64,000 bases of DNA from Filomicrobium sp. (lineage in GTDB: Bacteria; Pseudomonadota; Alphaproteobacteria; Rhizobiales; Hyphomicrobiaceae), in contig CP051234.1 of assembly GCA_017792465.1 (NCBI GenBank), forward strand, positions 4,310,501-4,374,500. Reading direction: 5' to 3'. A program made the translations under genes and the position numbers. Under the pieces are notes generated by a model. It worked only from the letters and a program-made list of their open reading frames with translations, ran no database searches and was not told the origin of the DNA. Numbering within the stretch: the first letter of the stretch is position 1; each line of letters opens with the position of its first letter. Positions 27,525 to 36,530 of the stretch are shown piece after piece.

Positions 27525-28232
27525 ATGGATTGGATGCCTAGAAAGATGAAGCTTGTCATCTTTGATTGCGATGGAACGATTGTCGACAGCCAGCACGCTA
27601 TTGTTGCGGCGATGGAAGCGGGCTTTGGCGAACACGGGTTAGCAGCCCCCAATCGTGACGATGTTCTGGGCGTCGTCGGGCTGTCGCTTGTCGAAGCGGT
27701 TGCGCGGCTACTTCCTGTTGAGCTACGCCAGGACGCGGCTGCGCGCGTTGCGGAAAGCTACAAGTTGGCCTTTGCGGATTTGCGCCAGAAGTCGGTTCAT
27801 CATGAGCCGTTGTTTCCAGGTGCGATGGAGACGCTGAACGGGTTGCGTCAGCGCGATGATATTCTGCTTGGGATCGCGACGGGCAAATCTCGGCGCGGCG
27901 TCGATGCGCTCTTCGAGCGTGAGGGATTGCACGAGCATTTCGTCACCATTCAAACAGCCGACGATCACCCCTCCAAACCACACCCTTCTATGATCGAACG
28001 AGCGATGCGCGAGTGCGGTGTCGAGCCTGACGCGACGGTGATGATCGGCGATACGACCTACGATATCGAGATGGCGCATGCGGCAGGTGTTGCCGCACTT
28101 GGCGTGACGTGGGGATACCACCCGCGAGAAGCCTTGGAGATGGTTGCGCCGCATTTGCTTGTCGAGGAATATTCGAAGGTGCCGGCCGCGCTTTGGCAGC
28201 TCCTGAAGATGGATGGGGAGGCGGCCGCTTGA
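27525..28232 (+). CDS. HAD-IA family phosphatase
   Basis: The protein is a haloacid-dehalogenase-type phosphatase with a helical cap. Motif I is IFDCDGTIVDS, motif II GIATGKSRRG, motif III includes HPSKPHPSM, and motif IV is VMIGDTTYDIEMAHAAG. It resembles phosphoglycolate phosphatase or pyrophosphatase PpaX, but the substrate cannot be told from sequence. Starts at 27525, 27534 and 27546 are all possible, since no strong ribosome-binding site is present; the first ATG is given. The stop overlaps the TTG start of the ATP12 gene. Confidence 0.9.
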   Translation: MDWMPRKMKLVIFDCDGTIVDSQHAIVAAMEAGFGEHGLAAPNRDDVLGVVGLSLVEAVARLLPVELRQDAAARVAESYKLAFADLRQKSVHHEPLFPGAMETLNGLRQRDDILLGIATGKSRRGVDALFEREGLHEHFVTIQTADDHPSKPHPSMIERAMRECGVEPDATVMIGDTTYDIEMAHAAGVAALGVTWGYHPREALEMVAPHLLVEEYSKVPAALWQLLKMDGEAAA

Positions 28233-28993
28233 ACGACAAGATCACGCCTCAAGAGCCGCAATTGCCGAAGCGGTTCTACAAGGATGTCAGTATTGAAGCA
28301 GCAGCTTCGCAAGGCGGCAACGATACGTCAGGGTTTGCCGTTCTGCTTGATGGGCGGTCGCTCAAGACGCCGGGTAAGAAGCCGTTCGTGTTGCCGAATG
28401 AAGGGTTGGCCGAACTGGTCGCCGATGAGTGGCGGGCGCAGACCGACTTCATCAATCCGGCAACGATGCCAGTGACCAAGATTTCAAACTCAGCCATCGA
28501 CGGGATTGTCGGTCGGGAAGCGGAGGTCCTTGCCGATATCGTTGCCTTCGCGGGCTCCGACCTCTTGTGTTATCGCGCGGATAGCCCGGTTGAGTTGGTC
28601 AAGCGTCAGGCTGATGCTTGGAACCCGGTACTTACTTGGGCGAAAGACACGTTCGGTGCGAACTTTGTTTTGGCCGAAGGCGTGATGCCGGTTGCGCAGC
28701 CTGAAGAAACGCTTGCAGCCTTTGCGCAAGAACTCTCGGACTTTTCGGCTTTGCAGATCGGCGCGCTGCACGTTTTGACGACGTTGTCGGGTTCGGCGAT
28801 CCTGGCGCTTGCTCATGCGCGCGGGGTACTCAATGCGCAAGCGGCTTGGGCGGCAGCAAATATCGATGAGGACTTCCAGATCGAGCAATGGGGTGCTGAC
28901 GCAGAAGCCGCCGAGCGCCGGCAAAAGCGCTGGGCAGAGTTCGAGGCGGCGAGCCAGATCGTCAAACTGGCGTCGCCAGCCGGTGCTGATTAG
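28229..28993 (+). CDS. ATP12-family F1 ATPase assembly chaperone
   Basis: ATP12 binds the F1 alpha subunit during ATP synthase assembly in mitochondria, and alphaproteobacteria carry homologues. The 254-residue protein shows KRFYKDVSI, VLLDGRSLKTPGKKPFVLPN, ADEWRAQTDFINPATMPVTK and DLLCYRAD, all family hallmarks. The start is a TTG at 28229 overlapping the HAD stop codon, with GGATGGGGAGG upstream. Its stop overlaps the convergent RTX gene stop by a few bases. Confidence 0.92.
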   Translation: MNDKITPQEPQLPKRFYKDVSIEAAASQGGNDTSGFAVLLDGRSLKTPGKKPFVLPNEGLAELVADEWRAQTDFINPATMPVTKISNSAIDGIVGREAEVLADIVAFAGSDLLCYRADSPVELVKRQADAWNPVLTWAKDTFGANFVLAEGVMPVAQPEETLAAFAQELSDFSALQIGALHVLTTLSGSAILALAHARGVLNAQAAWAAANIDEDFQIEQWGADAEAAERRQKRWAEFEAASQIVKLASPAGAD

Positions 28994-30981
28994 AAAATCC
29001 AGTCGAAATCATTGATATCCAATGCGGGCGTTCCAGCCTCATCGAATGAGCTGTTCCTGAATGTCGCGATGAGCACCGTTGATTGCGCGCCGACACCATC
29101 GGGGTCGTACCAAAGGCGCTGGGCATCCCCTTCAAAAATGAATTGGGCATGGCTGCCGACTTTGGTGACGGTCGTACTGTTTCTGAGTTCCGAGGTTGTA
29201 AGCGCTGTTCCCAAATTAAATTCAGAGAGATCAACAAAGAGCTTGTCCTGGCCTTCGATGAAGTAATCGATGATGTCGGCACCCTGCCCCAGTTGGACCC
29301 ATGCATTGGTATCGCCATAGCGCATATTGAGCGTGTCGCTGCCGGCGTCGCCGCGGATTGTTCCGCCGTTTCCTCTGCCGTTGAAATCGGCGCCACCGTA
29401 AAGTGTATCGTTGCCGCCGCGGCCGAACGCCGTGCCGCCGGCGATCGGTTGGAGGCCGTCGATAAAGTTGGAGCCGATTACATTTTCCACGCTGTTGTAG
29501 GTATCTCCGAACGCTGCCCCATCACTGAAATCGTCACGTAGGAACACGAAAACCTGTCCAGTGGCGTTTGAATAGTCGACAGTATCGGTGCCGGAGCCGC
29601 CGATGATCGTGTCGACGGCTAAATCGGCACCTGGGAGGATCGTATCGTTGCCAGTTCCGCCATCGAGGTAATCGGCGCCTGTTCCTCCGTCCAGTCTGTC
29701 GTTTTGGTCGCCGCCGTACAGAAAGTCGTTGCCTGAACCGCCGTCGAGGTAGTCTGCGCCGGATTCGCCACTTAAAGTGTCATCTTGATTGCCGCCGTAC
29801 AGGCTGTCTCTGTCCGCTCCGCCGTATATGAAATCGTTATCGTCGCCGCCATCGATGATGTCGTCTCCATCGTTGCCGTACAGGACGTCAAATTCTTCGT
29901 CGCCGAAGATGGTGTCATTGCCGGAGTCGCCAAAGATCGTGTCTTGTCCGGTGCCGCCGCGGATCACGTCATTCTCCGTGCCGCCGTAAATGATATCGTG
30001 GCCGGCATCGCCGAAAATACGATCGACGCCGGCGTCACCAAAAATGCGGTCGTTGTCGGTGCCGCCTCGAATGAGGTCGTTGCCCGTTCCGCCACGAAGT
30101 AGGTCGCTTCCAGACCCGCCAAGGATCCGATCATTATCGGCGTCGCCGTATATCCGGTCATTGCCGTTCGCGCCGCTGAGAAGATCTCTTCCCGTCCCGC
30201 CGCGTATGAAATCATTTCCGTTTTGGCCGTAGCCGCGATCGTTGCCTCGTCCTCCGAGAATCGTGTCGTTATGGTCGCCGCCGTACATGATGTCGTTACC
30301 GTTGCCGCCGTTCAAACGGTCATGGCCGTGATCGCCGTAGAGCCGATCGTTGCCATTGTCGCCGCGAATGTCGTCGTTGCGGCGTAAACCGTGAACCACG
30401 TCATTGCCACCGCGCGCGATAATATAGTCGTCGCGGTTTGTGCCGTTGATGGCCTCGGAGGCGTTTGTTCCCAACGTCTTTTCGCGCAGATCGATCTCTC
30501 GGCGGACGTGGACTTTCAGGGAATAATCTAAGTCAGTGTAGGTCAGGTTGGGGCCTTCACCGTGCAGTCCAGTTATTACGAAAGTGCTTTGAGTCGAATT
30601 GGGATCGATTTTGAAAACGAATGTCTTGGTTGTCGTATTGAACTGACTGGACGGATTGCCGTTCACGGGCGGTGAAATCCCACCGTAATCGTAAATTTGT
30701 ACGCCAGGGGTGGATCTGAAGCCGTTCAAAAGATCCAAGTTTAATGCTTGTGTATACGTTGAGCTGCCGGAGCTTCCCAAAGTCACCGTGATGTAGACGT
30801 GGGTCAGTCCTGTCGTGTGGCGAAAGGTGAAATAGTCGTACTTGTCGGTGCTGGATGGGGGTGGCGTGTTGATGCTGTCGTTGCGGATCGCGTTGACGCT
30901 TCCGCCTGTGTTGTAGCGAGAAATAAAGCCGAGGTTTGTGGCTGTCGCCAGGGTTTCGTTACTCGATGGGAAATCGGTCAT
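28990..30981 (-). CDS. RTX calcium-binding repeat protein, probably secreted
   Basis: The start is the ATG at 30981, with GGGGGAAGAAG just upstream; the frame stays open 120 bases further but the leader there is Cys- and Phe-rich and lacks support. The 663-residue protein has a beta-rich N-terminal part (residues 1-185), then 29 uninterrupted nonapeptides (GGxGNDxIxG type) at residues 190-450, and a C-terminal domain ending in DINDFDWIF. Such repeats bind calcium and fold outside the cell after type I export through a C-terminal signal. No enzymatic domain was recognised, and no type I transporter lies beside it. It converges on and slightly overlaps the ATP12 gene. Confidence 0.9.
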   Translation of the reverse strand: MTDFPSSNETLATATNLGFISRYNTGGSVNAIRNDSINTPPPSSTDKYDYFTFRHTTGLTHVYITVTLGSSGSSTYTQALNLDLLNGFRSTPGVQIYDYGGISPPVNGNPSSQFNTTTKTFVFKIDPNSTQSTFVITGLHGEGPNLTYTDLDYSLKVHVRREIDLREKTLGTNASEAINGTNRDDYIIARGGNDVVHGLRRNDDIRGDNGNDRLYGDHGHDRLNGGNGNDIMYGGDHNDTILGGRGNDRGYGQNGNDFIRGGTGRDLLSGANGNDRIYGDADNDRILGGSGSDLLRGGTGNDLIRGGTDNDRIFGDAGVDRIFGDAGHDIIYGGTENDVIRGGTGQDTIFGDSGNDTIFGDEEFDVLYGNDGDDIIDGGDDNDFIYGGADRDSLYGGNQDDTLSGESGADYLDGGSGNDFLYGGDQNDRLDGGTGADYLDGGTGNDTILPGADLAVDTIIGGSGTDTVDYSNATGQVFVFLRDDFSDGAAFGDTYNSVENVIGSNFIDGLQPIAGGTAFGRGGNDTLYGGADFNGRGNGGTIRGDAGSDTLNMRYGDTNAWVQLGQGADIIDYFIEGQDKLFVDLSEFNLGTALTTSELRNSTTVTKVGSHAQFIFEGDAQRLWYDPDGVGAQSTVLIATFRNSSFDEAGTPALDINDFDWIF
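29632..30414 (-). repeat. Array of 29 RTX nonapeptide-coding units (27 bp each)
   Basis: Exactly 29 contiguous 27-bp units were counted from RGGNDVVHG to GTGNDTILP with no insertions between them. Units vary at positions 1, 2, 4 and 6-8 while the Gly9 and Asp5 positions are nearly constant. The DNA repeats are divergent, so the array is old rather than freshly expanded. Confidence 0.9.
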
Positions 30982-31585
30982 GTCTTCTTCCCCCGCTGGA
31001 CCTTGGAAGAAATGGAAAAAATCGCAGTATTCAAACGAACGGCAGGCCTCCGGATCGCACATCGCAATCGATATTGTTTGCCGTTTAACTGAAGCTAGCA
31101 TCGCGAAAATTGCGGGGCTTCCCCCGTTTGGGGGAGGCTGAGGATATTGGGCTCTGGCAGGAGCAGCCGGGTGGATACGCGCATTGTGCTGGAGTGGTGC
31201 GCGTCATGACTTGCCGGCAAGGGGCGTGGAACTAAGTCCCCGAATGCCGGTATCAGGTTCTTGATTTTCCGAAGGATTGTATGGGGTTTTACTGCAGACT
31301 GTTGGTTCAGATACTTTGCGGTGCTTGTCTTTTGGGTCGAATTTCTCTTGAGCGTTATTTGGTCGCGCATTGTGAATACGGCGGACTTGTTATCTGAGCG
31401 CCGCCAATCCTAAGCAAAATACTGCTGGTCCTGAGTGGCGGTTAGCCCTGTTTGGGCAGGCTGGCTGGCTGATGGCCCAATGTTGCGTTTGCGAAGAGCC
31501 GACGGCGTGCTATCACCGGATCTCCTTTCCTAACCGCCATTTCCGGCGGCAAAGTCCAGACAATTGAAGAACGACAGGGACGCAC
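30982..31585. other. 604-base intergenic region between RTX gene and pccB
   Basis: No gene is supported. It holds the divergent upstream regions of the RTX gene and pccB. A 9-bp hairpin with a 4-base loop (31117-31125 with 31130-31138, one G-U pair) lies on the RTX side, and a perfect 12-bp palindrome, CTTGCCGGCAAG, lies at 31210-31221 and could be an operator. No clear sigma-70 boxes were identified. Confidence 0.45.
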
Positions 31586-33118
31586 ATGAAAGCTGTGATC
31601 GAGGAACTTGAGAAGCGCCGCGCGAATGCTCGACTTGGCGGGGGTGAAAAGCGGATCGAGGCACAGCATAACCGGGGCAAGCTGACCGCGCGCGAGCGCA
31701 TCGATTTGTTGCTCGATGACGGTTCGTTTGAAGAATTCGACATGTTCATCGAGCATCGCTGCGTCGAATTCGGCATGGAGAAGACCAAGATCTCCGGTGA
31801 TGGTGTCGTGACCGGCTGGGGTACGATCAACGGCCGGATCGTCTATCTGTTCGCGAAGGACTTTACGGTTTTCGGCGGGTCGCTGTCGGAGACGCACGCC
31901 AGGAAGATCACCAAGATCCAGGATATGGCGCTGAAAAATCGCGCGCCGATCATCGGTCTTTTCGACGCCGGTGGTGCGCGCATTCAGGAAGGCGTCGATG
32001 CACTCGGTGGCTACGGCGAAGTGTTCCAGCGCAACGTTCTGTCTTCGGGTGTGATCCCGCAGATTTCCGTCATCATGGGTCCGTGCGCGGGTGGCGACGT
32101 CTATTCGCCGGCGATGACCGACTTCATCTTCATGGTGCGCGATACGAGCTACATGTTCGTGACGGGGCCGGATGTCGTGAAGACGGTGACGAACGAAACG
32201 GTGACGGCCGAAGAGCTGGGTGGCGCGAAAGTTCATACGTCGAAATCGTCGGTCGCGGACCGCGCCTATGACAACGACGTTGAAGCGTTGTTGCAGATCC
32301 GGCGGATGATGGACTTCCTGCCGTCCAACAACACGGATGGGGTTCCCGTTCTGCCGACGATGGATTCAGCCGAACGCATCGAGCAGTCGCTCGACACGCT
32401 GGTGCCGGACAACCCGAACACGCCCTACAACATGCACGAGCTCATCGCGAAGATCGTCGACGAGGGCGACTTCTTCGAAATCCAGGATGCGTTTGCCAAG
32501 AACATCCTGACGGGCTTCGCGCGCATGGAAGGTCATACCGTCGGCATCATCGCCAACCAGCCGATGGTTCTTGCCGGCGTTCTCGATTCAGATGCGTCGC
32601 GCAAGGCTGCGCGCTTCGTGCGGTTCTGCGACTGCTTCGAAATTCCGATCCTGACGCTGGTTGATGTTCCGGGCTTCCTGCCGGGCACGGCGCAGGAATA
32701 TGGTGGGCTCATCAAGCATGGTGCCAAGCTTCTGTTTGCTTACGCCGAGGCGACGGTTCCGAAGGTCACCGTCATTACGCGGAAGGCCTATGGCGGCGCA
32801 TATGACGTGATGAGCTCCAAGCACATTCGCGGCGACGTCAACTACGCGTGGCCGAGTGCGGAAATCGCGGTGATGGGGGCCAAAGGCGCGGTCGAGATCA
32901 TCTACCGTTCGGAGCTGGGTGATCCTGAAAAAATTGCGGGCCGTATCAAGGATTATGAGACGCGGTTTGCGAACCCGTTTGTGGCTGCCGAGCGCGGTTA
33001 CATCGACGAGGTGATCCTGCCGCGGACGACACGCAAGCGTGTCTGCCGGGCGTTCAACATGCTGCGCCATAAGACGCTCGAAAACCCCTGGAAGAAGCAC
33101 GACAACATTCCGCTTTGA
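31586..33118 (+). CDS. pccB: Propionyl-CoA carboxylase beta subunit (carboxyltransferase)
   Basis: The beta subunit transfers carboxyl from biotin to propionyl-CoA, forming methylmalonyl-CoA. The 510-residue protein begins with the typical [32 protein letters not shown] segment and contains the crotonase-like halves with [51 protein letters not shown] and the C-terminal [17 protein letters not shown]. The carboxylase alpha subunit is not adjacent. The meaB gene at 57 kb acts in the same pathway (methylmalonyl-CoA mutase protection). Confidence 0.95.
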   Translation: MKAVIEELEKRRANARLGGGEKRIEAQHNRGKLTARERIDLLLDDGSFEEFDMFIEHRCVEFGMEKTKISGDGVVTGWGTINGRIVYLFAKDFTVFGGSLSETHARKITKIQDMALKNRAPIIGLFDAGGARIQEGVDALGGYGEVFQRNVLSSGVIPQISVIMGPCAGGDVYSPAMTDFIFMVRDTSYMFVTGPDVVKTVTNETVTAEELGGAKVHTSKSSVADRAYDNDVEALLQIRRMMDFLPSNNTDGVPVLPTMDSAERIEQSLDTLVPDNPNTPYNMHELIAKIVDEGDFFEIQDAFAKNILTGFARMEGHTVGIIANQPMVLAGVLDSDASRKAARFVRFCDCFEIPILTLVDVPGFLPGTAQEYGGLIKHGAKLLFAYAEATVPKVTVITRKAYGGAYDVMSSKHIRGDVNYAWPSAEIAVMGAKGAVEIIYRSELGDPEKIAGRIKDYETRFANPFVAAERGYIDEVILPRTTRKRVCRAFNMLRHKTLENPWKKHDNIPL

Positions 33119-33220
33119 TGGGAGCGGTTTTATGACGGAAGCAGTGTGACTGCGCAGCCATTGTGATGAGGCCGGACTTTCAGTAAGCAAACGCTGGAAA
33201 TTTTCTAGAGGGGCTTATTG

Positions 33221-33706
33221 ATGTTCGCTTGGTTTCGGAAAAAAGTGCTTCAAATTGGTGGAGCGGCCATAATCGTTGGGGCTCTGATGGCACTCCTCGA
33301 ATGGTCAAATACAATCACCGAGGAGAAAGATCTCAAGGTGTTGACGGGCACATTGGTTGCTGTGCCGATGGAGCCGATCAAGGTCAAAGGTGTTACGATC
33401 AAGTCCTACAAGGTTCTTGTTCAGACTTCCGATGGAGTCGTTCACAGGCTTTTGCCTCATGTAGGCCTGGTGAGCACGGAAAAATACGCTCCATACGTCG
33501 GTAAACCCGTGACTGCCAAAGTGTCAAAAACGAATTACATCTACGTGCTGCAAGTAGATGGTCAGGAACTCATTTCATATGAAAAGATGAGAAAACTTGG
33601 TGAGCAACGTGCCGCGGACGCATACGTGATGCCCCTCTACATTGCCTTAGGCGGCATCGTTTTTCTGGCATTTGGCTATTTTCTTCCGAAATCCCGCAGG
33701 GTCTAG
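33221..33706 (+). CDS. Unrecognised two-helix membrane protein
   Basis: I do not recognise this 161-residue protein. A hydrophobic segment lies at residues 10-27 and another at about 138-156, separating an external or cytosolic beta-rich domain of about 110 residues (GTLVAVPMEPIKVKGVTIKS, SDGVVHRLLPHVG, KPVTAKVSKTNYIYVLQVDG). AGAGGGG lies 9 bases before the ATG. Codon usage is somewhat less GC-rich than in pccB next door. It stands alone between pccB and the convergent oxidoreductase gene. Confidence 0.8.
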   Translation: MFAWFRKKVLQIGGAAIIVGALMALLEWSNTITEEKDLKVLTGTLVAVPMEPIKVKGVTIKSYKVLVQTSDGVVHRLLPHVGLVSTEKYAPYVGKPVTAKVSKTNYIYVLQVDGQELISYEKMRKLGEQRAADAYVMPLYIALGGIVFLAFGYFLPKSRRV

Positions 33707-33747
33707 AGTCTAGCAGTTGAGGCACTGAGCGGCCCGGTTGGACATCC

Positions 33748-34917
33748 TCACTTGGCGCGCGCGAAGTGATAGTCGAGTTCGAACATCTCAGGCATTTGAG
33801 GCTTGCCGCCGGTTGCAAAGGTTAGCGCATCGCTTGCCATCTTGTGGGCGATGCCGAACGAGATTTTGAAACCGCCGGTCGCCATGATGATGTTTGGGGC
33901 TTGCGGGAGTGGGCCGATCATCGGGTGACGACCGACGGCGTTGGGGCGGACGCCGGCCCATCGCTCGATGACTTCTGCACCTTCCAATGCCGGGCAAAGT
34001 TTTTTGGCGCGGGTGACGAGATCGTCGAGCCGATGATCTGTGTCGGACGGTGAATCGAATTTATTCTCCGATGTTGAACCGACAGCGATTAATCCGTTTT
34101 CGTGGGCAATGATATAGAGGCCGCCGAAGTAGATGATCGGCGCGTTGGGGTCGAAGGGGCGGATTGGTTTCAAGAGCGCGGCTTGACCTTTGACGCCGCG
34201 GCCGAGAGTCGTTTTCGCGATGTTGGCAACAAGCAGGAACGATCCCCAGCCGGCGGAGACGATTGTCTTGCCGGGAAAGAGGTCGGTGCCGTCATCGAGG
34301 GTCACGCGCGAGCCGTCACCAAGTGAGACGACTTCGGTTGCTTCGCGGATTTCGACTTTTTCTTTGATTTTTGCGTGCAGGGCGGCAACGAGCTTTCTGG
34401 GCGCAACACGGGCCGCCAGCGTATCGTGTTCGAAACCGAGAGGGGCGTGTTCGGGGTAAAGCCAATCGCCAGCAGGTGGCGTTTCGCTGAGGTTCCAGGC
34501 GAGCGGCAAGCCGTTGGGCGAGACGGCCGGCCAGTTTTGTTTTGCGGCCTCGCGCCATTCGATCCGCTCGGCGCGCTTTTTTTCAGTTTGCGTTGGGATG
34601 ATCCGGCCGCAGCGCAAGTAGCCGCAATCGATGCCGGTCAAGTCTTGGAGAGCTGCGACTTCGCTTTCGAGCGCCAGCAGGGCTTCCAGTTGATACTGCT
34701 TTTCGCTCGTCCAGCTCACCGGCTGATGCGGCATTAATGCACCGAGGAATCCGCCGCTGGCGCCTTGGCCAAGACGGCCTTTTTCGACGAGAAAGGTCTT
34801 CAGTCCCAAGTCGCTGGCGCGCGCGGCGCACCAAAGCCCGACGATCCCGCCGCCGACTATCAGAACGTCTGGCGATTGGGTGGCTGGCGTTTGGGGCAGA
34901 GTTTTCGTATCGGTCAT
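33748..34917 (-). CDS. FAD-dependent oxidoreductase (DAO type), likely MnmC oxidase half
   Basis: A DAO-fold flavoprotein with the dinucleotide-binding motif VLIVGGGIVGLWCAARASDLG near residue 19 and GVRPNAVGRHPMIGP near the C-terminus. In E. coli the bifunctional MnmC joins a DAO-type oxidase, which removes the carboxymethyl group from cmnm5s2U in tRNA, to a methyltransferase. Here the methyltransferase-like gene lies directly divergent, with start codons about 30 bases apart, which suggests this is the oxidase half. Similar DAO enzymes such as glycine or sarcosine oxidases cannot be excluded from sequence alone. The 389 residues fit the family. Confidence 0.8.
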   Translation of the reverse strand: MTDTKTLPQTPATQSPDVLIVGGGIVGLWCAARASDLGLKTFLVEKGRLGQGASGGFLGALMPHQPVSWTSEKQYQLEALLALESEVAALQDLTGIDCGYLRCGRIIPTQTEKKRAERIEWREAAKQNWPAVSPNGLPLAWNLSETPPAGDWLYPEHAPLGFEHDTLAARVAPRKLVAALHAKIKEKVEIREATEVVSLGDGSRVTLDDGTDLFPGKTIVSAGWGSFLLVANIAKTTLGRGVKGQAALLKPIRPFDPNAPIIYFGGLYIIAHENGLIAVGSTSENKFDSPSDTDHRLDDLVTRAKKLCPALEGAEVIERWAGVRPNAVGRHPMIGPLPQAPNIIMATGGFKISFGIAHKMASDALTFATGGKPQMPEMFELDYHFARAK

Positions 34918-34947
34918 TTACATTGAAGCTTGCTGAAGAGAGCAGAT

Positions 34948-35646
34948 TTGTCTGATCCGAAATACCACGCGTTGGACTGGAGCCAAGAGGGCGTTCCTCA
35001 ATCGAGGATATTCGACGACCCGTTTTATTCGCGCAACGATGGGCGCGCGGAGACGACTTATGTGTTCCTCGATGGCAATGGTCTGCCCGGGCGCTGGGCT
35101 GGTGCCGCGACGTTCTCGGTCGGCGAACTTGGTTTCGGCACGGGGCTCAATTTTCTTGAAACCTGGCGGGCTTGGAATGAATGCCGAGAACCGGGTCAGG
35201 TGCTCCTCTTCACCTCGTTTGAGAAATTTCCATTGCAGGGCGATGAGATCACGCGGGCGATATCGGTCTGGCCCGAACTCGCGCCGCTTTGCGATGCGCT
35301 CGTTGAGCGGTGGCAGGTTGCGGGGGCGCTGGGCCAGGTCTGGCAGCTCGACTATCAGACCCGTTTGCAGATCGTGGTTGGCGACGCGCTTGAGGGGCTT
35401 TCCAACTGGGTTGGTGCGGCCGATGCCTGGTATCTCGATGGATTTTCGCCGGCCAAGAACCCCGACATGTGGGAAGCGGATCTGATGCAGGCGGTTTTCG
35501 ATCATACGGTCGCCGGGGGTACGTTCGCGACTTATACGGCGGCGGGTTGGGTTCGGCGCAATCTGCAAGCGGCGGGATTTGAGATTACCAAGCGACCCGG
35601 ACATGCGGGGAAGCGAGAGATGATGGTCGGTAGGCGTTCAGGCTGA
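34948..35646 (+). CDS. mnmD: MnmD-like tRNA 5-aminomethyl-2-thiouridine methyltransferase
   Basis: The protein is the DUF752/MnmC methyltransferase domain that makes mnm5s2U at the tRNA wobble position. It shows the SAM site GELGFGTGLNFL, the FTSFEKFPL segment and the signature DAWYLDGFSPAKNPDMW. The start is taken as the TTG at 34948 with AAGAGAG a few bases upstream, giving 232 residues; a TTG at 34930 is an alternative. It stands as a separate protein, not fused to an oxidase. The stop codon overlaps the convergent hypothetical gene by 9 bases. Confidence 0.9.
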   Translation: MSDPKYHALDWSQEGVPQSRIFDDPFYSRNDGRAETTYVFLDGNGLPGRWAGAATFSVGELGFGTGLNFLETWRAWNECREPGQVLLFTSFEKFPLQGDEITRAISVWPELAPLCDALVERWQVAGALGQVWQLDYQTRLQIVVGDALEGLSNWVGAADAWYLDGFSPAKNPDMWEADLMQAVFDHTVAGGTFATYTAAGWVRRNLQAAGFEITKRPGHAGKREMMVGRRSG

Positions 35647-36153
35647 CCAGCGGACATCCGACATCTTTGAGACGGCGAAGACCTGACCGATCCGGTGTTG
35701 CGCGCGCGGGTAGTTCTTCAGTTCGACCGGTTCGCGAGACTGGGCGCAGATTGCATGATCGGCGAGCACAGCAATGACTTCGCCTTCCGCATCGGGTGTT
35801 GCTGGCGCGTCTTCGCCAAAGACCTCGATCGCATAAAACGTCTTGGGGCTGCGGGGGCGTGCTGCCCAGTCCTGCAACGTCATCGGTTTTGCGCGATAGT
35901 CGCCGACCCGGCTGACGAAGTAGCTCAGGTTTGTGAAAGCGTAATCGAGTTCCAGGAGCGTCAAGTCGCGGATGCAGGCTGGCGCATCAGACAGGTTGCG
36001 GACTTTGCGGATCGCGTCCTGAGCGGCGGGAAGGATTTCGGCTGGCGGTTCGCCGCTGACGGCCAGCAGGACGGCCGGGCCCGGTGCCGTCGCGAAACCG
36101 AGGTCGTCGTATTTATCGAGCGATGTCAGTTCGGGGGCGGTCGCGTTTGTCAT
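35638..36153 (-). CDS. Unrecognised 171-residue protein
   Basis: No family was recognised. The ATG at 36153 gives MTNATAPELTSLDKYDDLGF; a TTG five codons upstream is possible. The protein is soluble-looking, with no signal peptide or membrane helix, and has mixed alpha/beta character (LTLLELDYAFTNLSYFVSRVGDY, then VELKNYPRAQHRIGQVFAV). Its C-terminal end overlaps the end of mnmD by 9 bases on the opposite strand. Codon use resembles neighbouring genes, which supports it being real. Confidence 0.75.
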   Translation of the reverse strand: MTNATAPELTSLDKYDDLGFATAPGPAVLLAVSGEPPAEILPAAQDAIRKVRNLSDAPACIRDLTLLELDYAFTNLSYFVSRVGDYRAKPMTLQDWAARPRSPKTFYAIEVFGEDAPATPDAEGEVIAVLADHAICAQSREPVELKNYPRAQHRIGQVFAVSKMSDVRWSA

Positions 36154-36230
36154 GTCCGTGCAAACCAAAAAGAGCAGCTGTCATAAGCCGCTCCTTTATG
36201 CTGCGGAAGTCCGCGATGTCAAAGTGCAGG

Positions 36231-36260
36231 AAACAAAATCGGACACGAATGAGCGTGTCC
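36231..36260 (-). terminator. Rho-independent terminator for the small periplasmic protein gene
   Basis: A perfect 7-bp stem (36241-36247 with 36254-36260) with a 6-base loop is followed, reading the minus strand, by GATTTTGTTT. It lies 6 bases past the stop codon of the gene at 36267-36530. Confidence 0.7.
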
Positions 36261-36266
36261 AGTGCA

Positions 36267-36530
36267 TCAGCCCTTGATGGCGCTTGAGATCTGGCCACCC
36301 GTCTTGGCGGCAGCGCTGAAATTCTTCTTCATGCACTGTTCTTCCATTTTGGTCAGCATGCCTTCGATCTCTTCGAGCTTTGAATCGGTGAGCCTGTTGG
36401 ATTGGGCAGCCTGGGCGTGACTGAAGACGTTGTCCATACAGGACTTCAGATCTTTCGGCGTCTCGTCCGCGAGAGTTGCGCCGGTGGCGGCAAAGGTCAT
36501 TGCGGCGGTGACTAGTAGGCGTTTCAGCAT
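36267..36530 (-). CDS. Small periplasmic protein, unrecognised
   Basis: The 87-residue protein has a signal peptide (MLKRLLVTAAMTFAATGATLA) and a helical mature part with two cysteines (KSCMDNV and EEQCMKKN) that could bond. GGAG precedes the ATG and a terminator follows, so it is probably its own transcript. No family was recognised. It superficially resembles small acid-stress-type or cytochrome-like periplasmic helical proteins, but there is no CxxCH heme motif. Confidence 0.78.
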   Translation of the reverse strand: MLKRLLVTAAMTFAATGATLADETPKDLKSCMDNVFSHAQAAQSNRLTDSKLEEIEGMLTKMEEQCMKKNFSAAAKTGGQISSAIKG

